Shown: positions 1 through 5,945, numbered from the stretch's first letter. The stretch is DNA of 6,876 bases from Candidatus Woesearchaeota archaeon (GCA_011372335.1 DRSY01000052.1:1-6876), one strand, 5' to 3'. Notes: generated by a model from the letters alone, not told the origin. Program-made: numbers and translations.

Positions 1-279
1 CTAGCACATAAGCTCGGACAAGGCCTGTAAACGCATCTGCCATTACCTGATAATCCTAAGCCGTGGTTTGTAAGCTTCAGAGCAAAAAACAAGTTTCTTA
101 TGCCCAACATGATTAAAGTGATGTGCTTCTTCCATTTCTTACCCGGATTGAGTCACAGGTAAGTCTCTTTTCTTTCTTAAGAAATGAAAACAAGGCTCAT
201 TTTAATCAATCCTATAATCATCTTATCCTGTCTTCTTTCTTTTTTCTACTTAGGGGGATTAAATGGTTAAAGCAAATAG
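1..279. other. Unassigned region downstream of the oxidoreductase gene
   Basis: No gene is recognised here. The first 80 bases hold 38 G/C (47.5%), clearly above the AT-rich remainder, and the rest of the region falls back to AT-rich sequence with polypyrimidine tracts on the plus strand near 162-178 and 229-247. The longest open stretch is 43 codons on the plus strand (31-162, internal ATG at 100). On the minus strand, two short frames beginning with ATG (near 110 and at 43) stay open to the window edge, so the start of a minus-strand gene could lie here. None of these translations resembles a family I know. A 12-nt perfect palindrome sits at 173-184. No tRNA or rRNA signature was seen. Confidence 0.5.
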
Positions 280-1605
280 TTAAAGCTTCTTAAGAGCTTC
301 CTCGGCAGCCATTACTATTGGCTCAGCAAAAGGAAGAGGTGTTAGTTCTGGATGAGCACAGTAATCCAGGCTTGCTACCTGTTCAATAGTAAGTCTATTT
401 TTTATTGCCAATGATAGCAGGTTCACTCTTTGGCTTATTCCTTCCTCTCCTCCGAAGAGTTGAGCGCCTAAGAGTCTCTTGCTCTTCTTATCAAATATTA
501 GCTTTATATCTATTTCCTTCGCACCTGGGTGACAGGGATATCTTGTGTGAGAACTTGCTTCTCCAGTGATTACTTCAAAACCCTCTTTTTCACAAACTTC
601 TCTAGTTAAACCAACCCTTCCAATTGCTTTATTGAACATAACTGAGACTGCAGGGTTAACAACCCCATCGTACTCAGCACTTCCTCCAGCAGCATTAATC
701 CCTGCTACTCTTCCTTGGAACACAGCGGTTGTAGCTAACTGTGACGGGACTGGTTTATTAGTTATAAATTCTATTGCCTGAGCACAATCCCCACAAGCAT
801 ATACTCCTTCCAAGCTAGTCTCTTGTTTCTTATTAGTTTCTATACCAAATTTTCCTATTCTTATCCCGGCTTCTCTTGCTAATTCCACATCTGACCTTAC
901 CCCCATAGCGAGTATTACAAGCTCTGATTTTACTTCTTCACCTGATTCTAGGATTAAAGATTCTACTTTCTCATCACCTTTTATCTCCTTAAGTTTTTTA
1001 CCTGTCATAACCTTAACTCCGGATTTCTTTAACAGTTCTTCTGCTTTCTTACTATAATCCTCATCATATGCCCTGCTAAGCGGGTGATGGAGTAATTCTA
1101 TTAGAGTAATGTTTTTATTCTTCTCTTTTAACACAGAGGCAAGCTCAACTCCTATGGCTCCTCCTCCAACAACACTAATATTTTCTGATTCCTTTAAAGC
1201 ACTACCTATATTCTCTACATCTTGGGGGCTTCTCAGTGTGAAAACATTCCTTAGGTTACTACCAGGAATCGGGGGTACGAAAGGACTAGCACCCGTGGCT
1301 AAGACTAGTTTCTTGTAGTTATACATGTTCCCCTTCTTTGTTTTAACCTCTTTCTTATCAGGGGATACTTGTGTTACTTCATCTATAACTAGGTCAATCC
1401 CGCTTCCTGTTATCATCTCATCTGAAGCAACAATTTCTTTCAACGCGGAATAACCACCAATAACGTAGGGCTCAGAGCATCTTATAGGGATGCCTTCGTC
1501 CTTTTTAATTAAGCATATTTTTAATTCAGGGTTTGCTTGCTTTGCTGCCTTACCAGCCAGAATCCCTGCTGGTCCTCCTCCGATAATGATTATGTCATAC
1601 TCCAT
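280..1605 (-). CDS. FAD/NAD(P)-dependent disulfide oxidoreductase (CoA-disulfide reductase / NADH oxidase type)
   Basis: This 441-aa cytoplasmic flavoprotein belongs to the pyridine nucleotide-disulfide oxidoreductase superfamily. The N-terminal FAD-binding motif GGGPAG is at residues 9-14, the ATGA segment at 103-106, the NAD(P)H-binding GGGAIG at 147-152, and the second FAD contact CGDCAQ at 271-276. A C-terminal dimerisation domain begins near 315. A single redox cysteine, C43 in the context RCSEPY, matches the active-site cysteine of CoA-disulfide reductases and NADH oxidases rather than the CxxxxC disulfide of lipoamide or glutathione reductases. Likely reactions are NAD(P)H-dependent reduction of CoA disulfide, persulfide/sulfur or oxygen; the substrate cannot be read from sequence. 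The C-terminus carries CAHPELTP (416-423), whose His-Pro recalls lipoamide dehydrogenases. Length is normal for the family. The start is well supported by a strong ribosome binding site. It is last in the NAD kinase-Mrp gene string. Confidence 0.9.
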   Translation of the reverse strand: MEYDIIIIGGGPAGILAGKAAKQANPELKICLIKKDEGIPIRCSEPYVIGGYSALKEIVASDEMITGSGIDLVIDEVTQVSPDKKEVKTKKGNMYNYKKLVLATGASPFVPPIPGSNLRNVFTLRSPQDVENIGSALKESENISVVGGGAIGVELASVLKEKNKNITLIELLHHPLSRAYDEDYSKKAEELLKKSGVKVMTGKKLKEIKGDEKVESLILESGEEVKSELVILAMGVRSDVELAREAGIRIGKFGIETNKKQETSLEGVYACGDCAQAIEFITNKPVPSQLATTAVFQGRVAGINAAGGSAEYDGVVNPAVSVMFNKAIGRVGLTREVCEKEGFEVITGEASSHTRYPCHPGAKEIDIKLIFDKKSKRLLGAQLFGGEEGISQRVNLLSLAIKNRLTIEQVASLDYCAHPELTPLPFAEPIVMAAEEALKKL

Positions 1606-1613
1606 TTTTTATT

Positions 1614-1623
1614 TCACCTCCTT
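1614..1623 (-). promoter_or_regulatory. Strong Shine-Dalgarno site of the oxidoreductase gene
   Basis: On the minus strand the sequence reads AAGGAGGTGA, 8 nt before the ATG at 1605. It is the most complete match in the window to the complement of the 16S rRNA 3' end (GGAGGTGATC) and fixes the start. It suggests that this last gene in the string is translated independently of Mrp, 76 nt upstream. Confidence 0.8.
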
Positions 1624-1681
1624 CACATAAGAGGTTGTTCTCCAAATATTTTTTTGGTTTCCCCTCTCTTTTCTCTTCTTC

Positions 1682-2482
1682 TTAACTCTTCTTTGTACTC
1701 TGAATTATCCTATCAACAATTCTATTGAATGACTCGCTAACATCCCATGTATTATTAATTATAAAAGGTTTTCCCTTATCTCCGAATTGTGTTATTCTCT
1801 TGTCCAACTCCAAGCTTCCAAGAAAATTAATGTGCTCCTTATGAGCCAGGATTTTAACACCGCCTCTTCCAAATAAATCTCCTGCCATATTCTCAATCAT
1901 CCCTATTATCGGAACATTCATTTCTCTTGAAAAATTAATTGACTTAATAACATCAAGCAGAGCAACTTGTTGTGGCGTGGATACAATAATAGAGCCTGTT
2001 ATGTTATTTAATAGTTGTGAAATACTTATGGACTCATCTCCTGTCCCAGGGGGCAAATCTACCACTTGATAATCAAGTTCCCCCCAAGCAACATCTTCAA
2101 CAAACTGTTTTATTAACTTATGTTTTAGTGGTCCCCGCCATATAACTGCTTTCTCTTTGCCTGCAAGAAAAGCCATTGACACCACTTTAAGGACTCCGCT
2201 TATATTGTTATCTTTTATATTTATTGGAACTATCTTATTATTCCTAACAAACAGTTTTTCATCTTTTAGACCAAGCATTTTAGGCGCGTTCGGCCCGTGT
2301 ATATCTGCATCTAATAATCCTGTTCTAAACCCCTTTCTGGATAAGGCGTAAGCCAGGTTCACAGCTATTGTTGTTTTTCCCACGCCTCCCTTCGCACTCA
2401 TCACGAGGAGTTTGTGTTTGATTTTATCAGTGTTGTTAATATTAATTTTATTTATGATATTAGTATTGGTTTTTTTATTCAT
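1682..2482 (-). CDS. Mrp/NBP35-family P-loop ATPase without cysteines
   Basis: This is a cytoplasmic SIMIBI-class ATPase of the Mrp/ApbC/NBP35 family, whose members usually carry and transfer Fe-S clusters. Numbering from the upstream TTG (2488), the deviant Walker A KGGVGKTT is at residues 33-40, DADIHGPNAP at 60-69 and DLPPGTGDE at 144-152, all typical of the family. The usual CPxC segment, expected between ENMAG (199-203) and FGRGG (206-210), is absent, and the whole protein has no cysteine. It therefore cannot hold a bridging Fe-S cluster in the known way. The first 25 residues are Asn/Ile/Lys-rich and poorly conserved in character. A TTG at 2488 would add two residues, but neither start has a clear ribosome binding site; I prefer the ATG at 2482 (266 aa). 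It follows the NAD kinase stop by 36 nt and is probably cotranscribed. Family assignment is firm; the role is uncertain. Confidence 0.88.
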   Translation of the reverse strand: MNKKTNTNIINKININNTDKIKHKLLVMSAKGGVGKTTIAVNLAYALSRKGFRTGLLDADIHGPNAPKMLGLKDEKLFVRNNKIVPINIKDNNISGVLKVVSMAFLAGKEKAVIWRGPLKHKLIKQFVEDVAWGELDYQVVDLPPGTGDESISISQLLNNITGSIIVSTPQQVALLDVIKSINFSREMNVPIIGMIENMAGDLFGRGGVKILAHKEHINFLGSLELDKRITQFGDKGKPFIINNTWDVSESFNRIVDRIIQSTKKS

Positions 2483-2518
2483 TTTCAAACAGCAAGCTTC
2501 TTTCGCTGATAATCCTTT

Positions 2519-3208
2519 TTATTTTGTTTTTATAAACATAGCGTTATTATTAGATTTTTTCACATTAACTTGGTCTCCTCTACTTAGTTTAATAAATTTT
2601 TCATCATTATCCTTTATTAGAAGGGCGTCACCTTTATTGATTCTTACTTTGATTCTGATTCCCTCTGGTAAAACTTTGCTACTAATATCTCTTAAGTGAA
2701 GATTATTAAAAGCTAAGCCAACGCCTTTTTTAAAAGGTTTACCTCCTGTAGAATTATAATAACCCGTAGATCCGAAGGGGGTAGCAATAATTATGCCATC
2801 CCCGCAGAGTTCCTCAAAAGCCTTATTTCCTGCTTCCAAAGAAAACCTTATTGCTTTTGTAAGTAACTTGTTCCTTACCTGAATCTCGTTTAGTGCTTCT
2901 AAAATTCTACATTTATACTTTGCCTTTAGTTTCATCTCTTCAACCAAAGAGTACTCTTGTTTTCTTATTTTTTCTAATTTATTTTCAAGCTCTTCAGGAT
3001 CATATTCATATTCTCTAAGCTTTCTAGAGTTTGTTTTTATTACTAGTTTAGGAACATTAGGGTATTTATTCTCAGCGTATAGTATTGTTCCATCACCACC
3101 ATAAGAAATAACTAAGTCTGGTTCTCTCTTTACAAGTTTAAAACCTTTTTTATGTAAGATTTTAATTATTTTTTCTTTGCTATACTTAGAGCAGATTGCT
3201 ACTTTCAA
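2519..3208 (-). CDS. NAD kinase (ATP-NAD kinase family), short archaeal form
   Basis: The product phosphorylates NAD to NADP in the cytoplasm. Seen in the 229 residues: the GGDGT motif (37-41) that binds ATP/polyphosphate and supplies the catalytic Asp, an LNEI segment (106-109) matching the conserved NE motif, and GDGIIIATPFGSTGY (136-150), which matches the family's DGxxxxTPTGSTxY signature except that Phe replaces the usual Thr at 145. The C-terminal beta-rich domain is present but compact, and the protein is shorter than the usual 250-300 residues. The start is TTG at 3208, supported by GAGG placed 5 nt upstream; the next residues (KVAICSKYS) look like the expected first beta strand. The TTG overlaps the TGA of a possible 20-codon ORF. 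Mrp follows after 36 nt. The NADP produced could serve the oxidoreductase two genes on, if that enzyme uses NADPH; this is inference. Confidence 0.88.
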   Translation of the reverse strand: MKVAICSKYSKEKIIKILHKKGFKLVKREPDLVISYGGDGTILYAENKYPNVPKLVIKTNSRKLREYEYDPEELENKLEKIRKQEYSLVEEMKLKAKYKCRILEALNEIQVRNKLLTKAIRFSLEAGNKAFEELCGDGIIIATPFGSTGYYNSTGGKPFKKGVGLAFNNLHLRDISSKVLPEGIRIKVRINKGDALLIKDNDEKFIKLSRGDQVNVKKSNNNAMFIKTK

Positions 3209-3270
3209 CTTAACCTCATATTATCTTTTAGTATCGCTTTTATTGCGTTAATATAGGTATCACTCAACAC
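3205..3270 (-). CDS. Possible leader-like small ORF overlapping the NAD kinase start
   Basis: A 21-codon frame starts at GTG 3270 (or TTG 3267) and ends in a TGA that shares the four bases TTGA with the NAD kinase TTG start, an arrangement typical of translational coupling. The peptide includes LSDTYINAIKAILKDNM, which has ordinary protein-like composition and could form an amphipathic helix. Only a weak AAGGG lies upstream, and no homologue is recognised. It could equally be chance. One extra A in the upstream run of seven A's would join it to an ATG at 3296 and give a 30-aa product. Confidence 0.2.
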   Translation of the reverse strand: MLSDTYINAIKAILKDNMRLS

Positions 3271-3384
3271 GCCCTTTTTTTATTTATGTTCATCATTTTC
3301 TCTTAAAATTTAAAATGCGACCTTGGTTAAATGTATTATCGCTGCTTAATAAACTAATACTGCTTGTTCTCAAAATCAAAACCG

Positions 3385-3393
3385 TTTTTTATA
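3385..3393 (-). promoter_or_regulatory. Candidate archaeal TATA box for the NAD kinase-Mrp-oxidoreductase unit
   Basis: The minus strand reads GAAATATAAAAAA (3397-3385), with a purine-rich stretch immediately upstream as expected for a BRE. Initiation about 25 nt downstream would leave a leader of roughly 150 nt before the NAD kinase TTG. A second AT-rich candidate at 3275-3287 would give a shorter leader. In DNA this AT-rich such matches are easy to find by chance. Confidence 0.25.
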
Positions 3394-3401
3394 TTTCTGT
3401 T

Positions 3402-3476
3402 TTAATGTCTTTTTGGTGTTAATTTTGCTGATCCTCCTCCTGGACTACCTAACGCTTGTTCTATACGTCTTTTCAC
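3402..3476 (-). CDS. Possible 24-aa basic peptide, unrecognised
   Basis: A GTG-initiated frame of 24 codons begins 20 nt after the glycosylase stop and ends in TAA. The peptide is basic, starting with KRRIEQALG and continuing SPGGGSAKLTPKRH. A GAGG lies upstream but only 3 nt from the GTG, closer than usual, and an in-frame TAA immediately precedes the GTG, so no longer form exists. No family is recognised. It may be a real small protein, a gene remnant or chance. Confidence 0.22.
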   Translation of the reverse strand: MKRRIEQALGSPGGGSAKLTPKRH

Positions 3477-3496
3477 TTACCTCATACCAAAATTTA

Positions 3497-4096
3497 TTAA
3501 TTATTTAGTATGCTTTTCAACTTCTTAAAATCTTCTTTAAGCACACGCAGCATCTCGTTATGGTAACAAGCAACAGCAGGATGATACAACGGAATAATTT
3601 TTATGTTGCCAAAGAAGGTTTTAACTTCATATACTCTGCCGTGTAATTCGCTAATCCTAGTAAATTCCAGATTAAACTTATTAAATACTTCTTTTGAAGC
3701 AAATTTTCCTAGGGTTATTATGATTCTAGGCTTGATTATATCAATCTGCTTATATAAGTATCCAATGCAGGAATAAACCTCCTGCCTGTTAGGATTATGA
3801 TTCCTTGGAGGATGGCACTTTAAAACGTTTGTTATATAAATATCTTTTCTCTCTAAGTTTACTAAATCCAATAATTCGTCTAAAATCTTACCTGCTTCTC
3901 CAACAAACGCCTTGCCTTGCAAGTCCTCATAATAACCAGGGGATTCTCCAACAATCATGATTTCTGCATTAATTGAACCATCTCCTACTAAGGGCTTATT
4001 CCTTGTCTTCCATAAATCACACTTCTTACAATTATTAATCTCAATGTTCAGGGCTTCTATTAATCGCTTCTTAAATTCTTCTTCTTGTTCTTCCAT
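3497..4096 (-). CDS. Family-4 uracil-DNA glycosylase (Fe-S type)
   Basis: This DNA-repair enzyme removes uracil from DNA, starting base-excision repair of deaminated cytosine. The 199 residues show the family-4 layout. Cluster ligands C23 and C26 (CKKC) and C94 and C110 match the CxxC...C...C spacing of the [4Fe-4S] cluster in thermophile UDGs. Motif 1, GESPGYYEDLQGKAFVGEAG (50-69), corresponds to the uracil-binding GEAPG...EDxxGxPFVG segment, with Ser in place of Ala. The second motif is YHPAVACYH (171-179), matching the HPAxxL region. Length is normal for the family. The N-terminus is Glu-rich and the ATG at 4096 has no strong ribosome binding site. It follows the ZIP transporter by 35 nt in the same orientation. 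As an Fe-S protein it depends on cluster supply, although no complete assembly system is visible here. Confidence 0.93.
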   Translation of the reverse strand: MEEQEEEFKKRLIEALNIEINNCKKCDLWKTRNKPLVGDGSINAEIMIVGESPGYYEDLQGKAFVGEAGKILDELLDLVNLERKDIYITNVLKCHPPRNHNPNRQEVYSCIGYLYKQIDIIKPRIIITLGKFASKEVFNKFNLEFTRISELHGRVYEVKTFFGNIKIIPLYHPAVACYHNEMLRVLKEDFKKLKSILNN

Positions 4097-4131
4097 TTCT
4101 GACTCGCTTTTGTACTAGTCCCTGCTTATGC

Positions 4132-4881
4132 TTAGTGCTCAAACAAAAATTTGAGTAGGAACATAAAAAATATGCCTATCAGAAAAAAAGTGAATGATGA
4201 TAATGATTTCTTAAGCTTAGGCTCTTTGTGAAGTTCTGGAATAAGGTCAGAAGCTGCTATGTAGATAAAACCTCCGGCTGCAAAGGGCAGTATAAAAGGA
4301 ACCGCTCCTTTGATACGAGTTGAGAACAAATAGCCAAGCACACCCCCGATAACACAGGTTAGTTGGGATAAGAAGTTATAAACCAACGCTTTTACCTTGC
4401 TAAAACCACCATATACAAGAACACCGAAATCTCCGAGCTCCTGAGGTATTTCATGCCCTATGATTAGTAAGGTTGTTATTATGCCGAAAGGAACACTTAC
4501 ACTAAAGCTTACACCAATGATTACGCCGTCAATAAAGTTATGAATCCCATCACCGAATAGGATAAGGTAAGAAACAGGATGCACCTCGCATGCTCCTCCG
4601 TGGCGGTGGCAGTGGTGCCAGTGAAGGAACCTCTCAATAATAAAGAAAAGTACGAATCCTATCATCATGTAAGCAAACACGTTCGAAACAGGGAGGTGCT
4701 CCAAAGACTCTGCTAGTAAGTGGAAAAAGGCTCCGCTGAGCAGTGCTCCTGCGGAGAAGGCAACAAGTATCATTAATATTCGTCTAAATAAATCTTCCTT
4801 AACCCATAATGAGAACACCCCTACAAAAGCCACGAATCCATTAATCAGAGTTGCTATGATTACCCATAGTAAAGTATTCAT
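4132..4881 (-). CDS. ZIP-family metal transporter (LIV-1-like motif)
   Basis: This is an integral membrane divalent-metal transporter, probably importing zinc, iron or a related ion into the cytoplasm. The 249 residues contain about eight hydrophobic segments: approximately 4-25, 33-56, 67-85, 103-126, 131-153, 164-186, 193-212 and 230-247. The metal-site helices are clear: HNFIDG at 114-119 in TM4 and HEIPQELGD at 143-151 in TM5. The latter resembles the HExPHExGD signature of LIV-1/SLC39 transporters, with Gln replacing the second His. The TM3-TM4 loop is His-rich (HWHHCHRH, 87-94), as is common in ZIPs for metal sensing or delivery. The ATG is supported by GAGGTG 6 nt upstream (4888-4893). 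It lies 57 nt after the DUF123 gene and 35 nt before the glycosylase. Metal specificity cannot be read from sequence. Confidence 0.93.
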   Translation of the reverse strand: MNTLLWVIIATLINGFVAFVGVFSLWVKEDLFRRILMILVAFSAGALLSGAFFHLLAESLEHLPVSNVFAYMMIGFVLFFIIERFLHWHHCHRHGGACEVHPVSYLILFGDGIHNFIDGVIIGVSFSVSVPFGIITTLLIIGHEIPQELGDFGVLVYGGFSKVKALVYNFLSQLTCVIGGVLGYLFSTRIKGAVPFILPFAAGGFIYIAASDLIPELHKEPKLKKSLSSFTFFLIGIFFMFLLKFLFEH

Positions 4882-4938
4882 TCATCACACCTCGTCTTCA
4901 CCAACTCTTATTCGCTTACTACTTATCTACCTACTCGC

Positions 4939-5346
4939 TTATCTTCTGAGTTCTGTTAATCCTAATTTTAATCTTAACTTATTTAAATTCTTTAATGATT
5001 TCAACCTGAACAAATGCGACTTACACTTACAATCCGAGCATCCAAAGCCCTTTATGAGCTCTTCAAATCTTGAGAGCAGCCACGCTATTCTGCACTCCTC
5101 AAGCTTCCCTGCTTTTTTATAAAATGCTTTTTCTATCCTTACAAAAGGATTACTGAGCAAATAGTCTATATGCCACCAAAGCCTCTTATTCTTTGTGAAA
5201 TGCCGTGCAATCCTCTTCTCAACACCGTTCTGAGCTGAGCCAACATACACATACCTTCCTCTTCTAAACATTATATTACCTAACGCTCCTATTCTTTGTT
5301 GGATGTCTCTTTCAACACGCAGTACTAAGCAGTAAACCCCTTTTAT
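4939..5346 (-). CDS. DUF123 GIY-YIG-like protein (Uri superfamily), probable ATA start
   Basis: This small cytoplasmic protein has the DUF123 fold, related to GIY-YIG nucleases and to UvrC/Uri; family members are predicted to act on nucleic acid. With the extension it has 135 residues: KGVYCLVLRV (2-11) supplies the GIY strand, RYVYVGSA (31-38) the YIG strand, WWHIDYLL (57-64) and GFGCSDCKCKSHLF (101-114) the other family motifs. The first ATG, at 5271, would remove residues 1-25 and the GIY half. The upstream frame is open to a TGA at 5377-5379 and contains no ATG, GTG or TTG. An ATA at 5346 sits 6 nt after AAGGTGAT (5353-5360), exactly where the family's usual MKG start should be. I therefore choose ATA; an ATG lost by mutation or assembly error is the alternative. 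DUF134 lies 76 nt upstream. Confidence 0.85.
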   Translation of the reverse strand: MKGVYCLVLRVERDIQQRIGALGNIMFRRGRYVYVGSAQNGVEKRIARHFTKNKRLWWHIDYLLSNPFVRIEKAFYKKAGKLEECRIAWLLSRFEELIKGFGCSDCKCKSHLFRLKSLKNLNKLRLKLGLTELRR

Positions 5347-5352
5347 TTTAAA

Positions 5353-5360
5353 ATCACCTT
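5353..5360 (-). promoter_or_regulatory. Shine-Dalgarno site that places the DUF123 start at ATA
   Basis: The minus strand reads AAGGTGAT, which pairs with the 16S rRNA 3' end. It is followed by six bases and then the ATA codon at 5346-5344. No ATG, GTG or TTG in the DUF123 frame lies near it, so its position is the main argument for a non-standard start. Confidence 0.6.
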
Positions 5361-5422
5361 TTTTTAAAGATCTACGTCATTTTATTAGTAAGTATTACGT
5401 TGTTCCACTCTTGTTTCTGCTC

Positions 5423-5923
5423 TTATGCCCTTGTCATTGCTGCCCCGCACTTAGGGCACTTAAGCTCATAACAAGGTACTCCTCGTGTATGAGTTTGCTT
5501 GTAACCACATTTAGGACAGATGCACTCACCACTAGGACCAAGGCCAAAGCCTCCCATTCTACCCCTAGGGCCTACTCCTAGTCCTCTACCGCCTCCTCTA
5601 CCGGCTCCTCTGCCAAGACCTCTTCCTGCTCCTACCATTTTATACGTACCTCCTTGTATGCGTATAGCTTTGCCATTAACAATAGCATCAGATATTTTTT
5701 TTCTTGCGGATAATAATAATCTGTGAAAAGTAGGCTGAGACACATTCATCTTCTTAGCTGCTTGTTCCTGGCCAAGGCCTTGTAAGTCTTTTAGTCTTAT
5801 AGCTTCGTACTCATCTACTGTTAGCACAGAGTCCTCTAACTCGGAAATTCTTACTCCTGCTGGCTTGAAATAAGTGAAGCCTGGTTCACACAGCACTCGC
5901 CTACATCTTCTTGGTCTTGGCAT
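5423..5923 (-). CDS. DUF134 (UPF0251) helix-turn-helix protein with Gly/Arg linker and zinc ribbon
   Basis: This 166-aa predicted DNA-binding regulator has the DUF134 family's basic [10 protein letters not shown] start and a sigma-70 region 4-like helix-turn-helix at about 37-78 ([20 protein letters not shown], then [10 protein letters not shown]). Residues 98-131 form a Gly/Arg-rich, probably disordered linker with RG, RGG and GRG repeats. The C-terminus holds a Cys-rich segment with C134, C136, C139, C151, C156 and C159, including two CPKCG knuckles, fitting a zinc- or iron-binding ribbon. The combination is known in the family. It starts 22 nt after the MinD-like gene, a pairing seen widely in archaea and anaerobes, often near NifX/NifB-type metallocluster proteins, so it may regulate or sense that module; this is inference. 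No clear ribosome binding site is visible, so translation may be coupled to the upstream gene. Confidence 0.9.
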   Translation of the reverse strand: MPRPRRCRRVLCEPGFTYFKPAGVRISELEDSVLTVDEYEAIRLKDLQGLGQEQAAKKMNVSQPTFHRLLLSARKKISDAIVNGKAIRIQGGTYKMVGAGRGLGRGAGRGGGRGLGVGPRGRMGGFGLGPSGECICPKCGYKQTHTRGVPCYELKCPKCGAAMTRA

Positions 5924-5945
5924 CTTTTATGTTAATCGTGTGTTT

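Larger units (their letters stand above)
3209..3496 (-). other. 288-nt gap between the glycosylase and NAD kinase genes
   Basis: This is the longest internal gap and splits the eight genes into two probable transcription units. On the minus strand it holds a possible 24-codon ORF just after the glycosylase stop, a TATA-like element near 3385-3393, a further AT-rich stretch ATAAATAAAAAAA near 3275-3287 that could also act as a TATA box, and a possible small ORF abutting the NAD kinase start. A 6-bp inverted repeat GTATTA/TAATAC (3355-3360 and 3333-3338) is too short, with too long a loop, to call a terminator. No RNA gene or riboswitch was recognised. Confidence 0.5.

Noticed and set aside
1..180. 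tRNA, 5S, SRP or RNase P RNA in the GC-raised left edge
   Set aside because: No T-loop, no CCA-adjacent acceptor stem and none of the conserved RNase P, SRP or 5S strings was found on either strand.
566..781. Plus-strand open frame opposite the oxidoreductase gene (also 1109-1318 and 1537-1728)
   Set aside because: They are antisense to a clearly conserved coding sequence or its 5' flank, have low-complexity composition and match no family.
1636..1655. CCAAA/TTTGG hairpin between Mrp and the oxidoreductase as a terminator
   Set aside because: A 5-bp AT-rich stem with no T tract after it is unlikely to end transcription.
2412..2699. Plus-strand frame of 95 codons with a hydrophobic translation
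   Set aside because: It runs antisense to the Mrp and NAD kinase genes; the hydrophobic look comes from the complement of Lys/Asn/Ile-rich codons.
3333..3360. GTATTA/TAATAC inverted repeat as a terminator
   Set aside because: The stem is only 6 bp of mostly A-T pairs with a 16-nt loop and no following T run on the minus strand.
3362..3461. Direct repeat of GAACAAGC (3362-3369 and 3454-3461)
   Set aside because: Only two copies of 8 nt about 90 nt apart, with no conserved flanks; expected by chance.
4908..4944. Imperfect repeats of a GATAAGCGA/GTAG-like unit between the DUF123 and ZIP genes
   Set aside because: Units differ in length and sequence and cover under 40 nt; too short and degenerate to call an operator array. 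The many stop codons simply mark non-coding sequence.
5520..5726. Plus-strand Pro-rich frame opposite DUF134
   Set aside because: It is the complement of the Gly/Arg-rich linker codons, not an independent gene.
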